From Citrobacter freundii (GTDB lineage: Bacteria; Bacteroidota; Bacteroidia; Chitinophagales; Chitinophagaceae), in NCBI GenBank assembly GCA_003243445.1, contig QFQQ01000035.1, positions 10,744-74,743 on the forward strand: a stretch of DNA of 64,000 nt. Reading direction: 5' to 3'. Below, piece after piece: positions 9,457-18,535 of this stretch (its first letter is position 1; every line of letters starts with the position of its first letter). The position numbers were made by a program, and so were the translations under genes. The notes beneath the pieces were generated by a model. It had not been told where the DNA came from, did no database searches, and saw only the letters and a program-made list of their open reading frames with translations.

Positions 9457-10707
9457 CTATGCCAGCAGTTTGATCGCTCTGTGCAGGCCTTTCACCAGTT
9501 CATCTATCTCTTCTTTTGTATTATATGCGGCAAACGATGCACGCGTTGTTCCCGGAATGCAGAACCGGTCGATCAGCGGCTGTGCGCAATGGTGACCTGT
9601 CCTTACAGCAATGCCGCGGTTATCCAGCAGTATCGCGATATCCTGCGGATGCAGTTTATCGATGATAAAGGAAACCAGGCTCACTTTTTCTTTCGCTTGT
9701 CCGATGATCTTTAATCCCGGGATCTGTTGCAATTGTTCTGTCGCGTAATCCAACAATTCATCTTCATGCGCCCGCATTACATCTTTACCATATTCATTGA
9801 TGAAATCGATCGCGGTTTTCAAAGCAACCGTATCCGCAATATTCGGCGTACCCGCTTCATATTTATATGGAAGATCGTTGAAGGTTGTACCCGTGTACTT
9901 CACTTCTTTGATCATTTCACCACCACCCTGGTAAACCGGCATTTCCAACAGCAATTGTTTCTTGCCATATAACACACCAATTCCTGTAGGGCCGTATAAT
10001 TTGTGGGATGAGAAAGCGAAGAAATCGCAATCCATATCCTGTACATCGATATCGAGATGCACTGTCGATTGCGCACCATCTACCATCACTAATGCACCAA
10101 CTTTGCGTGCTTCAGCGATAATATCTTTCACCGGATTTACTGTTCCCAGGGCATTTGATACATGCACTACAGAGATCAGTTTCGTCTTCGGAGAAATCAG
10201 TTTCAAAAATTCTTCCCAGATCAATTCACCGTTATCATCAACAGGAATTACTTTCAATACCGCACCTTTTTCTTCACACAGTAATTGCCAGGGAACGATG
10301 TTGGAGTGATGCTCCATGTTGGTGATGATGATCTCGTCACCGGCTTTTACATTCGCTCTTCCCCAGGTGGCGGCAACAAGGTTGATGCCTTCTGTCGTAC
10401 CTCTGGTGAAGATGATCTCTTCTCTGCTGGAAGCGTTGATGAAATCTTTAACGGTATCGCGTGTTGCTTCGAAAGCAGCGGTTGCTTCTTCAGCAAGGCT
10501 GTGAATGCCGCGATGGATATTGGCATTGAAACCGGAGTAGTAATTTACCAGTGCGTCGATGACGACCTGCGGTTTTTGAGAAGTGGCCGCGTTGTCGAGG
10601 TAGATCAACGGATACCCTTTCACCTGGCGTTTCAGGATGGGGAACTGCTCACGGAATGCTTCTACGTCAAATGCCTTTTTCAGTATTGTATCTTTTGTGT
10701 CGATCAT
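9457..10707 (-). CDS. sufS: SufS cysteine desulfurase
   Basis: 416 residues, class V aminotransferase fold. The PLP lysine is in FAFSSHKLYGPTGIG and the active-site cysteine in RTGHHCAQP (Cys374), the group II (SufS) form of the loop. It removes sulfur from L-cysteine as a persulfide for Fe-S assembly. It is fourth in the operon; a 200-bp gap upstream, filled by a palindrome, separates it from sufD. Confidence 0.95.
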   Translation of the reverse strand: MIDTKDTILKKAFDVEAFREQFPILKRQVKGYPLIYLDNAATSQKPQVVIDALVNYYSGFNANIHRGIHSLAEEATAAFEATRDTVKDFINASSREEIIFTRGTTEGINLVAATWGRANVKAGDEIIITNMEHHSNIVPWQLLCEEKGAVLKVIPVDDNGELIWEEFLKLISPKTKLISVVHVSNALGTVNPVKDIIAEARKVGALVMVDGAQSTVHLDIDVQDMDCDFFAFSSHKLYGPTGIGVLYGKKQLLLEMPVYQGGGEMIKEVKYTGTTFNDLPYKYEAGTPNIADTVALKTAIDFINEYGKDVMRAHEDELLDYATEQLQQIPGLKIIGQAKEKVSLVSFIIDKLHPQDIAILLDNRGIAVRTGHHCAQPLIDRFCIPGTTRASFAAYNTKEEIDELVKGLHRAIKLLA

Positions 10708-10722
10708 GTCTTATAGTTTATC

Positions 10723-10894
10723 TGGCGTAAGGGCCCCCTCCAACCTCCCCCTTCAGGGGAGGCTATGCACAGTCATTCTGTTAGTATTTTCACATCGTAT
10801 CGAACTTAGCTGCACAATATCATGTGACATTTCCACTTTAATGACTGTTCCAAGTCTCCCCTGAAGGGGGAGATTTAGAGGGGGCCCCTACGCA
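10723..10894. repeat. Long palindrome inside the suf operon (sufS-sufD gap)
   Basis: The left arm is GGCGTAAGGGCCCCCTCCAA then CTCCCCCTTCAGGGG; the right arm carries CCCCTGAAGGGGGAG, then GAGGGGGCCCCTACGC. The end GGCGTAAGG resembles the ends of the ATCTGCG-type palindromes although the interior is unrelated. The element occupies nearly all of the 200-bp gap between sufD and sufS, inside an operon. Confidence 0.88.
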
Positions 10895-10906
10895 ATTCAA
10901 AAAACA

Positions 10907-12190
10907 TTAAGCCTCATACCCCAATCTCTCACTCACCACCTGGTCCACATACTCACGTATCACGTCAATCTTTATCTTCTCAATCACATCCCCCGCAAAT
11001 CCATGCAACAACATCGCCTTAGCAGTTCTTTCAGGAACACCCCGAGATTGCAGATAAAACAAACCTTCTTCGTCAAGTTTCCCCACCGTACATCCATGCG
11101 AACACTTCACATCATCCGCAAAGATCTCCAATTGCGGCTTCGTATTCACACTCGCCGTATCTGATAACAAAACGTTCTTATTAGATTGAAACGCATTCGT
11201 CTTCTGCGCTGGCTGTCTCACAAAGATCTTCCCGTTGAACACACCCGTTCCATTCTCATCCAGCATGCCTTTGTACAACTCATTGCTGTAACAATTCGGC
11301 TGCGCATTATCAACAACAGTATGATTATCGATCAACGTATTCCCTTTCGGATAATACAACCCATACAAATGCGCTTCGCAATGCGCATCTTCCATCACCA
11401 CGTTGGTGTTGTTCCGCACGATCGCGCCATTCAATGAGATCGTCACTGCATTTGCCAAACTCTTACCTACCTGCCGGATATGCGTCGTGCTCACCTGGCT
11501 CGCTTGCGCACTTTCATTCTGTATCTTATAATATTCAAGGATCGCATCACGCTCCACCACGATCTCCATCACCTGGTTGGTGAAAGATTCAACGTCTCCC
11601 ACATTCACAAACGTTTCTACAATCTGGATCTGTGCATTCTCTCCCAAATGAACCAGCGTACGAGGCAATGCCAGCACCTGTCCATCCGTAATATTATAGA
11701 TATACACCGGGTGCGAAACGATCTTCCCGCGTTTCACCGCAATAAATACCGCGCCTTTGGTCACAAAAGCCGTATTCAATGCGTTGATCCCGTCTTTCAG
11801 GTAATTCGCGCTATGGTTGAAATGTTTGTTCGCGATGTCAGCGTATTCATTTTTCAATGCTTCTTCCAGCGCGATCACATTCAGTTCTGCTGAACGGATC
11901 GTGGAGAGATCAGCCGCGTATTGTCCATTCACAAACACCAGTTCATTCGCCACTTCATGACCCGGCAAACGATAGGCATCGATGTTGATTGATTTCGGCG
12001 CACCGATCTCAAAAGATTTATTGAAGAACCCGCCGATCCTTGTGTACTTCCATTCTTCATGACGCGTCGTGGGGATGCCCCAGTTGCTGAATGCCGCGAA
12101 GGCGTCCTGCCTTTTGGCGCTCAGCGTGCTGCTGCCGTCAGTGGATTGAAGCTGTTCGAACTGTTCTTTTATATAAGTCGTTGTATCCAT
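10907..12190 (-). CDS. sufD: SufD scaffold subunit
   Basis: 427 residues. The C-terminal beta-helix region (CSHGCTVGKLDEEGLFYLQSRG) has the SufB/D core motif with the conserved H and C, and the N-terminus (WGIPTTRHEEWKYTRIGGF) is typical of SufD. With SufB and SufC it forms the scaffold on which the cluster is built. Its ATG overlaps the sufC stop by 1 nt, so translation is coupled. Confidence 0.95.
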   Translation of the reverse strand: MDTTTYIKEQFEQLQSTDGSSTLSAKRQDAFAAFSNWGIPTTRHEEWKYTRIGGFFNKSFEIGAPKSINIDAYRLPGHEVANELVFVNGQYAADLSTIRSAELNVIALEEALKNEYADIANKHFNHSANYLKDGINALNTAFVTKGAVFIAVKRGKIVSHPVYIYNITDGQVLALPRTLVHLGENAQIQIVETFVNVGDVESFTNQVMEIVVERDAILEYYKIQNESAQASQVSTTHIRQVGKSLANAVTISLNGAIVRNNTNVVMEDAHCEAHLYGLYYPKGNTLIDNHTVVDNAQPNCYSNELYKGMLDENGTGVFNGKIFVRQPAQKTNAFQSNKNVLLSDTASVNTKPQLEIFADDVKCSHGCTVGKLDEEGLFYLQSRGVPERTAKAMLLHGFAGDVIEKIKIDVIREYVDQVVSERLGYEA

Positions 12191-12978
12191 TACTTGCTTG
12201 TTTCTGCAACCTGGTCAGCTAACTCGGCAGCATCAATTTCGTTTTTAATAAAATCATATCCTTTCTCTTCGAGTTCCAGTGCCAGTTCTTTCGGACCGGA
12301 TTTCACGATGCGTCCTTTATATAATACGTGAACGAAATCAGGAACGATATAATCCAGCAGGCGCTGGTAGTGCGTGATCAGCAGCACGGCGTTGTCTTTG
12401 CTGCGCAGTTTGTTCACGCCATTGGATACGATGCGGATCGCGTCGATATCGAGACCAGAATCCGTTTCATCCAGGATTGCCAGTTTTGGTTCCAGCATCG
12501 CCATCTGGAAGATCTCGTTGCGTTTCTTTTCACCACCGGAGAAGCCTTCATTGAGTGAACGGCTCAGCAGTGTCTGATCGATATTCATCAGCGCCATCTT
12601 CTCTTTCATCAGCTTCAGGAAACCGACTGCATCCAGCGGCTCTTCACCACGATATTTGCGCACTTCATTTACGGCTGTCTTGATAAAGTTCGTTGTGCTC
12701 AGACCCGGAATTTCCACCGGATACTGGAATCCGAGGAACAGGCCTTCACCTGCACGCTCTTCCGGTTCGAGGCCCAGCAGGTCTTTCCCGAGGAACTCCA
12801 CCGATCCGCCCAACACCTCATAATCTTTACGGCCAGCCAGCACCGATGCGAGGGTGCTTTTACCGGAACCGTTTGGTCCCATGATGGCATGCACTTCACC
12901 GGGCTTGATGTCGAGAGAGATGCCTTTGAGAATTTTTCTTCCTTCAATACCTGCTTGCAGGTTGTCGATCTTCAACAT
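12190..12978 (-). CDS. sufC: SufC ATPase
   Basis: 262 residues. Walker A GPNGSGKST (34-42), signature FSGGEKKRNE, Walker B LAILDETDSGLD and the switch His in LLITHYQRLLDY are all present. It is a cytoplasmic ABC ATPase that drives the SufBCD scaffold. It lies second in the operon. The 286 bp between it and sufB is unusually long and holds palindromic repeats. Confidence 0.96.
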   Translation of the reverse strand: MLKIDNLQAGIEGRKILKGISLDIKPGEVHAIMGPNGSGKSTLASVLAGRKDYEVLGGSVEFLGKDLLGLEPEERAGEGLFLGFQYPVEIPGLSTTNFIKTAVNEVRKYRGEEPLDAVGFLKLMKEKMALMNIDQTLLSRSLNEGFSGGEKKRNEIFQMAMLEPKLAILDETDSGLDIDAIRIVSNGVNKLRSKDNAVLLITHYQRLLDYIVPDFVHVLYKGRIVKSGPKELALELEEKGYDFIKNEIDAAELADQVAETSK

Positions 12979-12989
12979 GAATTATCGTT

Positions 12990-13262
12990 TACTATTGTTA
13001 TTTTACTAAGGTTGTTTGGACGGCGGACCGCAGACCGCGGACCGCTGTACCAGTCTTTTGTTAGGCGCGCAAACTCTTAGTTTGTCATCCCGGCCGGGCT
13101 AATTTAGTTCGCTGCCTGCTTTCGTAAGGCCAGAGCCGGGACCTCCTCAATTCGTGGGGCTCCCGGCTCTGGCTTGCATTAAGTTCGATAGTGTACTTAA
13201 CCAGCCCGGCCGGGATGACACATCTTTTCTCCACCGTTTCCTTCAGGAGAAAAGACAAGTTC
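12990..13262. repeat. Nested palindromes in the sufB-sufC gap
   Basis: TGTCATCCCGGCCGGGCT (13083-13100) pairs perfectly with AGCCCGGCCGGGATGACA (13203-13220). Inside it, CCAGAGCCGGGA (13130-13141) pairs with TCCCGGCTCTGG (13161-13172). The same two modules recur in the element at 41411-41636. To the left, GGACGGCGGACCGCAGACCGC-like words form another dyad. A weak match to the CAATG-type end is visible near 12990 (TTGTTATTTTACTAAGG); no convincing right end was found, so the exact limits are uncertain. Confidence 0.8.
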
Positions 13263-13264
13263 TT

Positions 13265-14746
13265 TTATCCAACACTACCTTCCAGAGAGATAGCGAGAAG
13301 CTTCTGCGCCTCAACCGCAAATTCCATTGGAAGTTGGTTCATTACCTCTTTCGCAAATCCGTTGATTATAAGCGCCACCGCCGTCTCCGTATCCATTCCA
13401 CGTTGGTTACAGTAGAACAACTGATCTTCCCCAATCTTACTCGTCGTTGCTTCATGCTCCACCATCGAGCTGCTATTCTTCACTTCTATATAAGGAAACG
13501 TATGCGCGCCGCATTTATCTCCCAGCAGCAATGAATCGCACTGCGAGAAGTTGCGGGCGTTGGTAGCATTCTTATTCACCTGCACCAATCCGCGATAGCT
13601 GTTATTGCTGAATCCCGCCGAGATCCCTTTCGACACGATGCGGCTCTTCGTATTCTTTCCGAGGTGCATCATTTTGGTACCGGTATCGGCTTGCTGGTAG
13701 TTATTGGTCACGGCGACGGAATAGAATTCCCCAACCGAGTTATCGCCTTTCAGGATCACGCTCGGGTATTTCCAGGTGATGGACGACCCGGTTTCCACCT
13801 GTGTCCAGGAGATCTTGGAGTTATCGCCTTTGCAGATCCCGCGTTTGGTCACGAAGTTGTAGATCCCGCCGTTCCCGTTCTTATCGCCGGGATACCAGTT
13901 CTGAACGGTCGAGTACTTGATCTCCGCGTCTTTCATCGCGATCAGTTCGACCACCGCCGCGTGCAGCTGATTTTCGTCGCGCTGCGGAGCGGTACAGCCT
14001 TCGAGATAGCTCACGTAGGAGCCTTCGTCGGCCACGATCAGGGTGCGCTCGAACTGACCCGTATTTTCGGCATTGATCCGGAAATAGGTGGACAGTTCCA
14101 TCGGGCAGCGAACGCCTTTTGGTATATAAACGAATGATCCGTCGGTGAATACGGCTGCATTCAGCGCGGAAAAGTAGTTGTCAGTCACCGGCACGACCGT
14201 GCTCAGGTATTGCTTCACCAGCTCCGGATATTCCTGGATGGCTTCGCTGATGGAGCAGAAGATGATGCCCAGCTCCAGGAGTTGCGTCTTGAAGGTGGTC
14301 CCGATCGACACGCTATCCACGACCGCATCCACGGCAACGCCGGTCAGTCGTTTTTGTTCGTCGAGCGAGATGCCGAGTTTTTCGAAGGTTCTGCGCAGTT
14401 CCGGATCGATCTCATCGAGGCTTTTGGGCTTGATCTTCGTTTTTGGCGCGGAATAGTACTTAATATCCTGGTAGTCAATCGGATCGTACTGAATATTGGC
14501 CCAATTCGGTTCCTTCATCTTTTGCCAGGTGGCGAAAGCTTTAAGGCGCCATTCGAGCATCCAAGCTGGCTCGTTCTTTTTTTCTGAAATGAAACGTATG
14601 ATGTTCTCGTTCAACCCCTTAGGTGCTTCATCCGCCTCAATATCTGTGACAAAACCGTATTTATAATCGGCCTGAATCGCTTGTTCCAGGTAATCTTCGG
14701 AATCGTGGATTGGCCTGGCAGGTTTTTCTATTTCTGTTTTCATCAT
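13265..14746 (-). CDS. sufB: SufB scaffold subunit
   Basis: 493 residues, first gene of the operon. The core has PKGVRCPMELSTYFRIN, FERTLIVADEGSYVSYLEGCTAPQ and, at the C-terminus, SKIGEDQLFYCNQRGMD with a conserved Glu/Cys network. SufB receives sulfur from SufE and holds the nascent cluster. Adjacent ATG codons (14746, 14743) are alternative starts. The promoter must lie in 14747-15007, shared divergently with the defence operon at 15008. Confidence 0.96.
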   Translation of the reverse strand: MMKTEIEKPARPIHDSEDYLEQAIQADYKYGFVTDIEADEAPKGLNENIIRFISEKKNEPAWMLEWRLKAFATWQKMKEPNWANIQYDPIDYQDIKYYSAPKTKIKPKSLDEIDPELRRTFEKLGISLDEQKRLTGVAVDAVVDSVSIGTTFKTQLLELGIIFCSISEAIQEYPELVKQYLSTVVPVTDNYFSALNAAVFTDGSFVYIPKGVRCPMELSTYFRINAENTGQFERTLIVADEGSYVSYLEGCTAPQRDENQLHAAVVELIAMKDAEIKYSTVQNWYPGDKNGNGGIYNFVTKRGICKGDNSKISWTQVETGSSITWKYPSVILKGDNSVGEFYSVAVTNNYQQADTGTKMMHLGKNTKSRIVSKGISAGFSNNSYRGLVQVNKNATNARNFSQCDSLLLGDKCGAHTFPYIEVKNSSSMVEHEATTSKIGEDQLFYCNQRGMDTETAVALIINGFAKEVMNQLPMEFAVEAQKLLAISLEGSVG

Positions 14747-14935
14747 CCGCGAAGTTACGGAAGCGTGTGTACAAAAAAGTATAAATTGATTTTTGATTTT
14801 AGCTATCCGGAATAGGCATAATTATATTGTAAGCTTAATTCGAAGCGAAATTGTCAGATAGTAGTATTAATAAAAAATTGATATAAGTCAATACCTAACA
14901 AACACTTATTATAATACATTAATATTTTTTATTTT

Positions 14936-14981
14936 GCGATACATGTCGCTTAATCGTTATAGCAACATGTATGACGATTAA
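14936..14981. promoter_or_regulatory. Interleaved inverted repeats upstream of the ABC-3C operon
   Basis: Two 8-bp perfect inverted repeats are interleaved: ATACATGT (14939-14946) with ACATGTAT (14965-14972), and TTAATCGT (14950-14957) with ACGATTAA (14974-14981). GCGA...TCGC (14936-14949) adds a third small dyad. They lie 27-70 bp before the start at 15008, suiting an operator or a leader RNA fold (inference). No regulator gene is immediately adjacent. Confidence 0.5.
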
Positions 14982-15007
14982 AAAAATTGCCAAACTAACA
15001 CAAGTCA

Positions 15008-15952
15008 ATGTTTACTACTCCTTATGGAAGTTTTAATGGGAATTCTTGGGAAGAAATGATGCAGATCATTTTAAAAAGAAAGTATAATGCCATGAATTAC
15101 CAGCGCGTACCCGCAACACCTGGCGATTACGGTATCGAAGGATTCACAAAAGACGGCATTTTATTTCAGTGCTATTGCCCGGATGTAAATACAGACAATC
15201 AAACCTTGTACAAAAAGCAAAGGCAAAAAATAACTGATGATATTAGAAAACTACAGATTTATGAAAAGGATATCTGTAAAATTTTAGGAGATGTAAAACT
15301 GAAAACTTGGGTCCTCATAACTCCACATTTAGGGCATAACAGCCTTTTAGCACATTGTAACACAAAGAAAGATCTTGTAAGAACGTGGGGATTAAGTTTT
15401 GTTGACAATGACAAATTCGACGTTATCGTTCATGAAATATCCGACTACGCTATAGATATCGGTGATTATCTTAATCAAGCCGGGAAAAAGCTTTCTCTAG
15501 TCCCAGATTCAACCGATGGTAATAGAGAAAGAATTGTCGAATGGAAAGCAACCCAAATTGATTTGGTGAATAACGCTCTTGCAAAAAATGAAATACGAGT
15601 AAACGCAGTTCACAAGGGTAAGGAAAATGGGAGAAAGATTAATGAACTCACCGATGAAACTGCCAAGCATTATCTAAACGGCGAGTCTGTCCTTCGTCGA
15701 TGGCAAAGTACACAGCCTGAAAATCATCAACGCTTCATTGAATTAATAGCAAGCGTTGAAGATGAATTAAGAGAAAGATCTCTCCTAAATCTTAGTGATC
15801 CAAATGAGTTTGTAAAGGATATAACAATTTATATGGAAACGAAAATAAAAGGTGCGTTTCCTCATTTAGATGAATCAACAATAATACGTCTAAAAAACTA
15901 TTCGATCTCTTTTTGGATTTTACGATGCCCATTATACTTCGAAGAAAACTAG
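15008..15952 (+). CDS. Putative REase-like effector of an ABC three-component (Lamassu-like) system
   Basis: 314 residues. Near the N-terminus, GDYGIEGFTKDGILFQCYCP (D40, E44, Q54-C-Y) has the shape of the D-x-G-x-D/E ... hydrophobic-Q-x-K/Y motif of Mrr/PD-(D/E)xK nucleases, with the usual Lys replaced. A short helical C-terminal region follows. It starts a tight operon: 3 bp to the small middle gene, then the SMC-like ATPase. In published ABC-3C/Lamassu systems the first gene encodes the effector, often a nuclease; the assignment here is by motif and order. Base composition is AT-richer than the suf genes, which fits transfer. Confidence 0.6.
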   Translation: MFTTPYGSFNGNSWEEMMQIILKRKYNAMNYQRVPATPGDYGIEGFTKDGILFQCYCPDVNTDNQTLYKKQRQKITDDIRKLQIYEKDICKILGDVKLKTWVLITPHLGHNSLLAHCNTKKDLVRTWGLSFVDNDKFDVIVHEISDYAIDIGDYLNQAGKKLSLVPDSTDGNRERIVEWKATQIDLVNNALAKNEIRVNAVHKGKENGRKINELTDETAKHYLNGESVLRRWQSTQPENHQRFIELIASVEDELRERSLLNLSDPNEFVKDITIYMETKIKGAFPHLDESTIIRLKNYSISFWILRCPLYFEEN

Positions 15953-15955
15953 AAC

Positions 15956-16426
15956 ATGCCAAACCCAATACAAACAATAAAGGCCGGTTTTAGGCTCAGA
16001 GCAATGCCACTTGCAGCTGATTATCGTCCCTTATATAAAATAGGTCAAATCATACTTATTCTTAGGCTTTGTTCCCATGGAGAAAGAGCCTCATTAAATA
16101 AGCTCCATTTTCTAATCAATGCCATAAAATCATCCCGTAATATTTTAGCAATTAGACGAGCGCTTGAGTTAAACGATGTTTCAAGAATATCATCTTGGGG
16201 AGCCGAACCAGCTCTTAATAAAGCGTTGAAGCTTGGTGTTGCGGAAGGGTTATTTTCTCTTCACGAAGATAAATACACTTTAAGCGATTCAGGTAAAACA
16301 TTGGGAGAGAAAATCGAGGCCGATGAAAGTGTCTTCGCTCAAGAGAAGGAACTTCTTCATTTTATGGGAAAGAAAACTATTACTGAAGCCTTTATTAAGG
16401 ATTTAACTAACAAAATGACAACCTAA
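15956..16426 (+). CDS. Small middle component of ABC-3C system
   Basis: 156 residues, helical with a winged-helix look (ALNKALKLGVAEGLFSLHEDKYTLSDSGKTLGEKI resembles a recognition helix and wing). Length, position between the effector and the ATPase, and spacing of 3 bp and 1 bp to neighbours match the middle component (LmuC-like) of ABC-3C systems, thought to join ATPase and effector. No catalytic residues are seen. Confidence 0.6.
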   Translation: MPNPIQTIKAGFRLRAMPLAADYRPLYKIGQIILILRLCSHGERASLNKLHFLINAIKSSRNILAIRRALELNDVSRISSWGAEPALNKALKLGVAEGLFSLHEDKYTLSDSGKTLGEKIEADESVFAQEKELLHFMGKKTITEAFIKDLTNKMTT

Positions 16427-16427
16427 T

Positions 16428-18506
16428 ATGCTCCAAATCGTTTCATTAAAGGTCATCATCCATACTACTGGTGGAACATATGGGAGGACAATTCTTTTTA
16501 AAAGAGGGTTAAACATTATTCGCGCCGATAACACTTCTGGCAAGAGTTCGGTGTTTGGCGCGATACTTTACGGCTTGGGGTTTGAAGAAATCCTAGGAAA
16601 TAGAAATGATAAGCCTTTACAATCGGTATTGAAATCTTTTGTGAAGGAATCTTCTGACAAAAATGCGCGTCAATTTAATGTAACTCAATCTGAGATTTTT
16701 CTGGAAATAACTAATGGGAAAAAATTTATAACAACGAAACGGTATGTTATAAATGACAAAGTTAAGCCGCAAGCAATTGAGGTTCTTCATGGAAGAGCAA
16801 TAACAAATCTTGAAGGAAACCTCGAGAGAAGTCCCATGTACATACATGATAAAGGAGGAGCTTCAGACGCGGAAGTAGGTTTTCACAAGTTTCTTGAAGA
16901 TTTTGTTGGAACTCCGCTTCCTGAAATACTTAATCCAGACGGGAAACGGGTTAAACTGTTTTTACCCCTAATTGCTTCAGCCCATTTTATTGAGCAGAAG
17001 GCAGGGTGGTCAGATTTCTTTGCCAATATACCTTATTACGGAATAAGAGAAGCGAGTTTAAAAGTCTTCGAATTTATACTGAATATGGATGTGTTTGAGC
17101 TCGCAAGCAAAAGACAGGAAAATCTAAATCGTCTTAAAGAAATTGAGGACAAATGGAAGATTCTTTTTAATCTCTTGAAAGCAGCTGCAATTCGTATCGG
17201 GGGCGAACTTGTTGGCCTCCCTGAGAATGCGGAAATTTTGTCAACTCAGGCAAAACCATACGTTAGATTGAGGCGGGGAGAAAACATATACACCTTTGAA
17301 GATCTTGTTTCATCATTAACAGCAGAATTAGATTCAATTTATACTGAGATCAATGCGCCATTAAATGCCTCGATCGATCGCATAGAAAATACCCTGGAAA
17401 ATCTGAAGACTCAAACTGACCAATATGAAGTTCTTTATGACCATCTCAGCGCTGAAATTAGTCAAGAAAAGGAGCGAAATCGCCAGTATCACGTCCAGTT
17501 GGCAAATATTAGCGAGGATATTCAGAAAAACAAAAATGCTGAGAAACTGGAAAAACTTGGACTGCAGTCAAATTTAAAAACGGCAACAAACTTATGTCCA
17601 ACTTGCAATCAACATATTGAAGATTCATTACTTAGCGATCACGCTCATATAGTGCCTATGAGAATTGAGGAAAACCTTCAATATCTCGACGCCCAAAAAA
17701 AGATGGTTGAAGCCTTTGTTAGCAATCTCCGGGAAAGGATTCTCGATATGTCTACCAAATTGAGTTCCGTTGAAGAAGCAATCAAGGCTAATCGCAGCCG
17801 AATTCGCTCATTGAAAAGAGATCTAATGAGCGATGATCGACTTCCGTCACAAGAACTTATTGAAAGAAAAGTCACTACGGAAAGAGAAATATCATTCTTG
17901 CAAAAAAATAGAGAGGAAATAGAAAGGCGCTTCACAGACATATCTCTTCTAAGCAAAGAGTATCAAAATGCTAAAAACAGCGAAGCCATTCTTTCAAAAG
18001 AATACCACTCATTTGTAGACGCTGATAAAATCTTAACTTTCGAAAAAACTTTTAGGTCATTACTCCAAAAGTTTGAATTTACATCCAAGTCTATTAGTTC
18101 AATTCAAATTTCAAAAGATAAATATGTACCTGTTCACGAAGTGAAAATCGAAAGTGGTGTTAGTCGACAGGTTGATATAAGGTTCGAATCTTCTGCCAGC
18201 GACTTCATTAGAGCACAATGGGCATATTATATATCATTACTGAAAACATCTAACGCGAAAAAAGGAAACCATTTTAAGTTACTGGTTTTTGACGAACCGC
18301 AACAGCAGTCGTCCTCAACCAATAGCTTTAAGGCCTTCTTAAAAGAACTCGAAGTATACAAAACCAGTCAATCCATCGTCTTTGCTTCGTTCCAAAACTC
18401 TGAAGAAGACTTCAAAGAGGCTACCAAAGATTTATCTGAAGTCAACATTATCGATTTCGCAATGAAAAATGAAATGGTATTCTCAAAATTTCCTGAAAGC
18501 AAATAA
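16428..18506 (+). CDS. SMC/Rad50-like ABC ATPase with CxxC hook (ABC-3C ATPase)
   Basis: 692 residues. The N-terminal ATP-binding loop is ADNTSGKSS (about 33-41), slightly off the GxxxxGKS consensus. A long coiled coil (about 150-560) is centred on a zinc-hook motif CPTC (Cys390, Cys393), and a Walker B-like LLVFDEP lies near residue 620. The Q/H-loop end is FASFQNSEED, lacking the usual His. This is the layout of a Rad50/LmuB-type ATPase that would sense DNA ends or structures and activate the effector encoded two genes upstream. It is shorter than Rad50 (~900-1300) but typical for defence SMCs. Confidence 0.8.
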   Translation: MLQIVSLKVIIHTTGGTYGRTILFKRGLNIIRADNTSGKSSVFGAILYGLGFEEILGNRNDKPLQSVLKSFVKESSDKNARQFNVTQSEIFLEITNGKKFITTKRYVINDKVKPQAIEVLHGRAITNLEGNLERSPMYIHDKGGASDAEVGFHKFLEDFVGTPLPEILNPDGKRVKLFLPLIASAHFIEQKAGWSDFFANIPYYGIREASLKVFEFILNMDVFELASKRQENLNRLKEIEDKWKILFNLLKAAAIRIGGELVGLPENAEILSTQAKPYVRLRRGENIYTFEDLVSSLTAELDSIYTEINAPLNASIDRIENTLENLKTQTDQYEVLYDHLSAEISQEKERNRQYHVQLANISEDIQKNKNAEKLEKLGLQSNLKTATNLCPTCNQHIEDSLLSDHAHIVPMRIEENLQYLDAQKKMVEAFVSNLRERILDMSTKLSSVEEAIKANRSRIRSLKRDLMSDDRLPSQELIERKVTTEREISFLQKNREEIERRFTDISLLSKEYQNAKNSEAILSKEYHSFVDADKILTFEKTFRSLLQKFEFTSKSISSIQISKDKYVPVHEVKIESGVSRQVDIRFESSASDFIRAQWAYYISLLKTSNAKKGNHFKLLVFDEPQQQSSSTNSFKAFLKELEVYKTSQSIVFASFQNSEEDFKEATKDLSEVNIIDFAMKNEMVFSKFPESK

Positions 18507-18535
18507 TAATCATCTACTACCTTTTCCGTTTTACT

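Noticed and set aside
13154..13534. 126-codon plus-strand frame
   Set aside because: Antisense to the end of sufB and to the palindrome.
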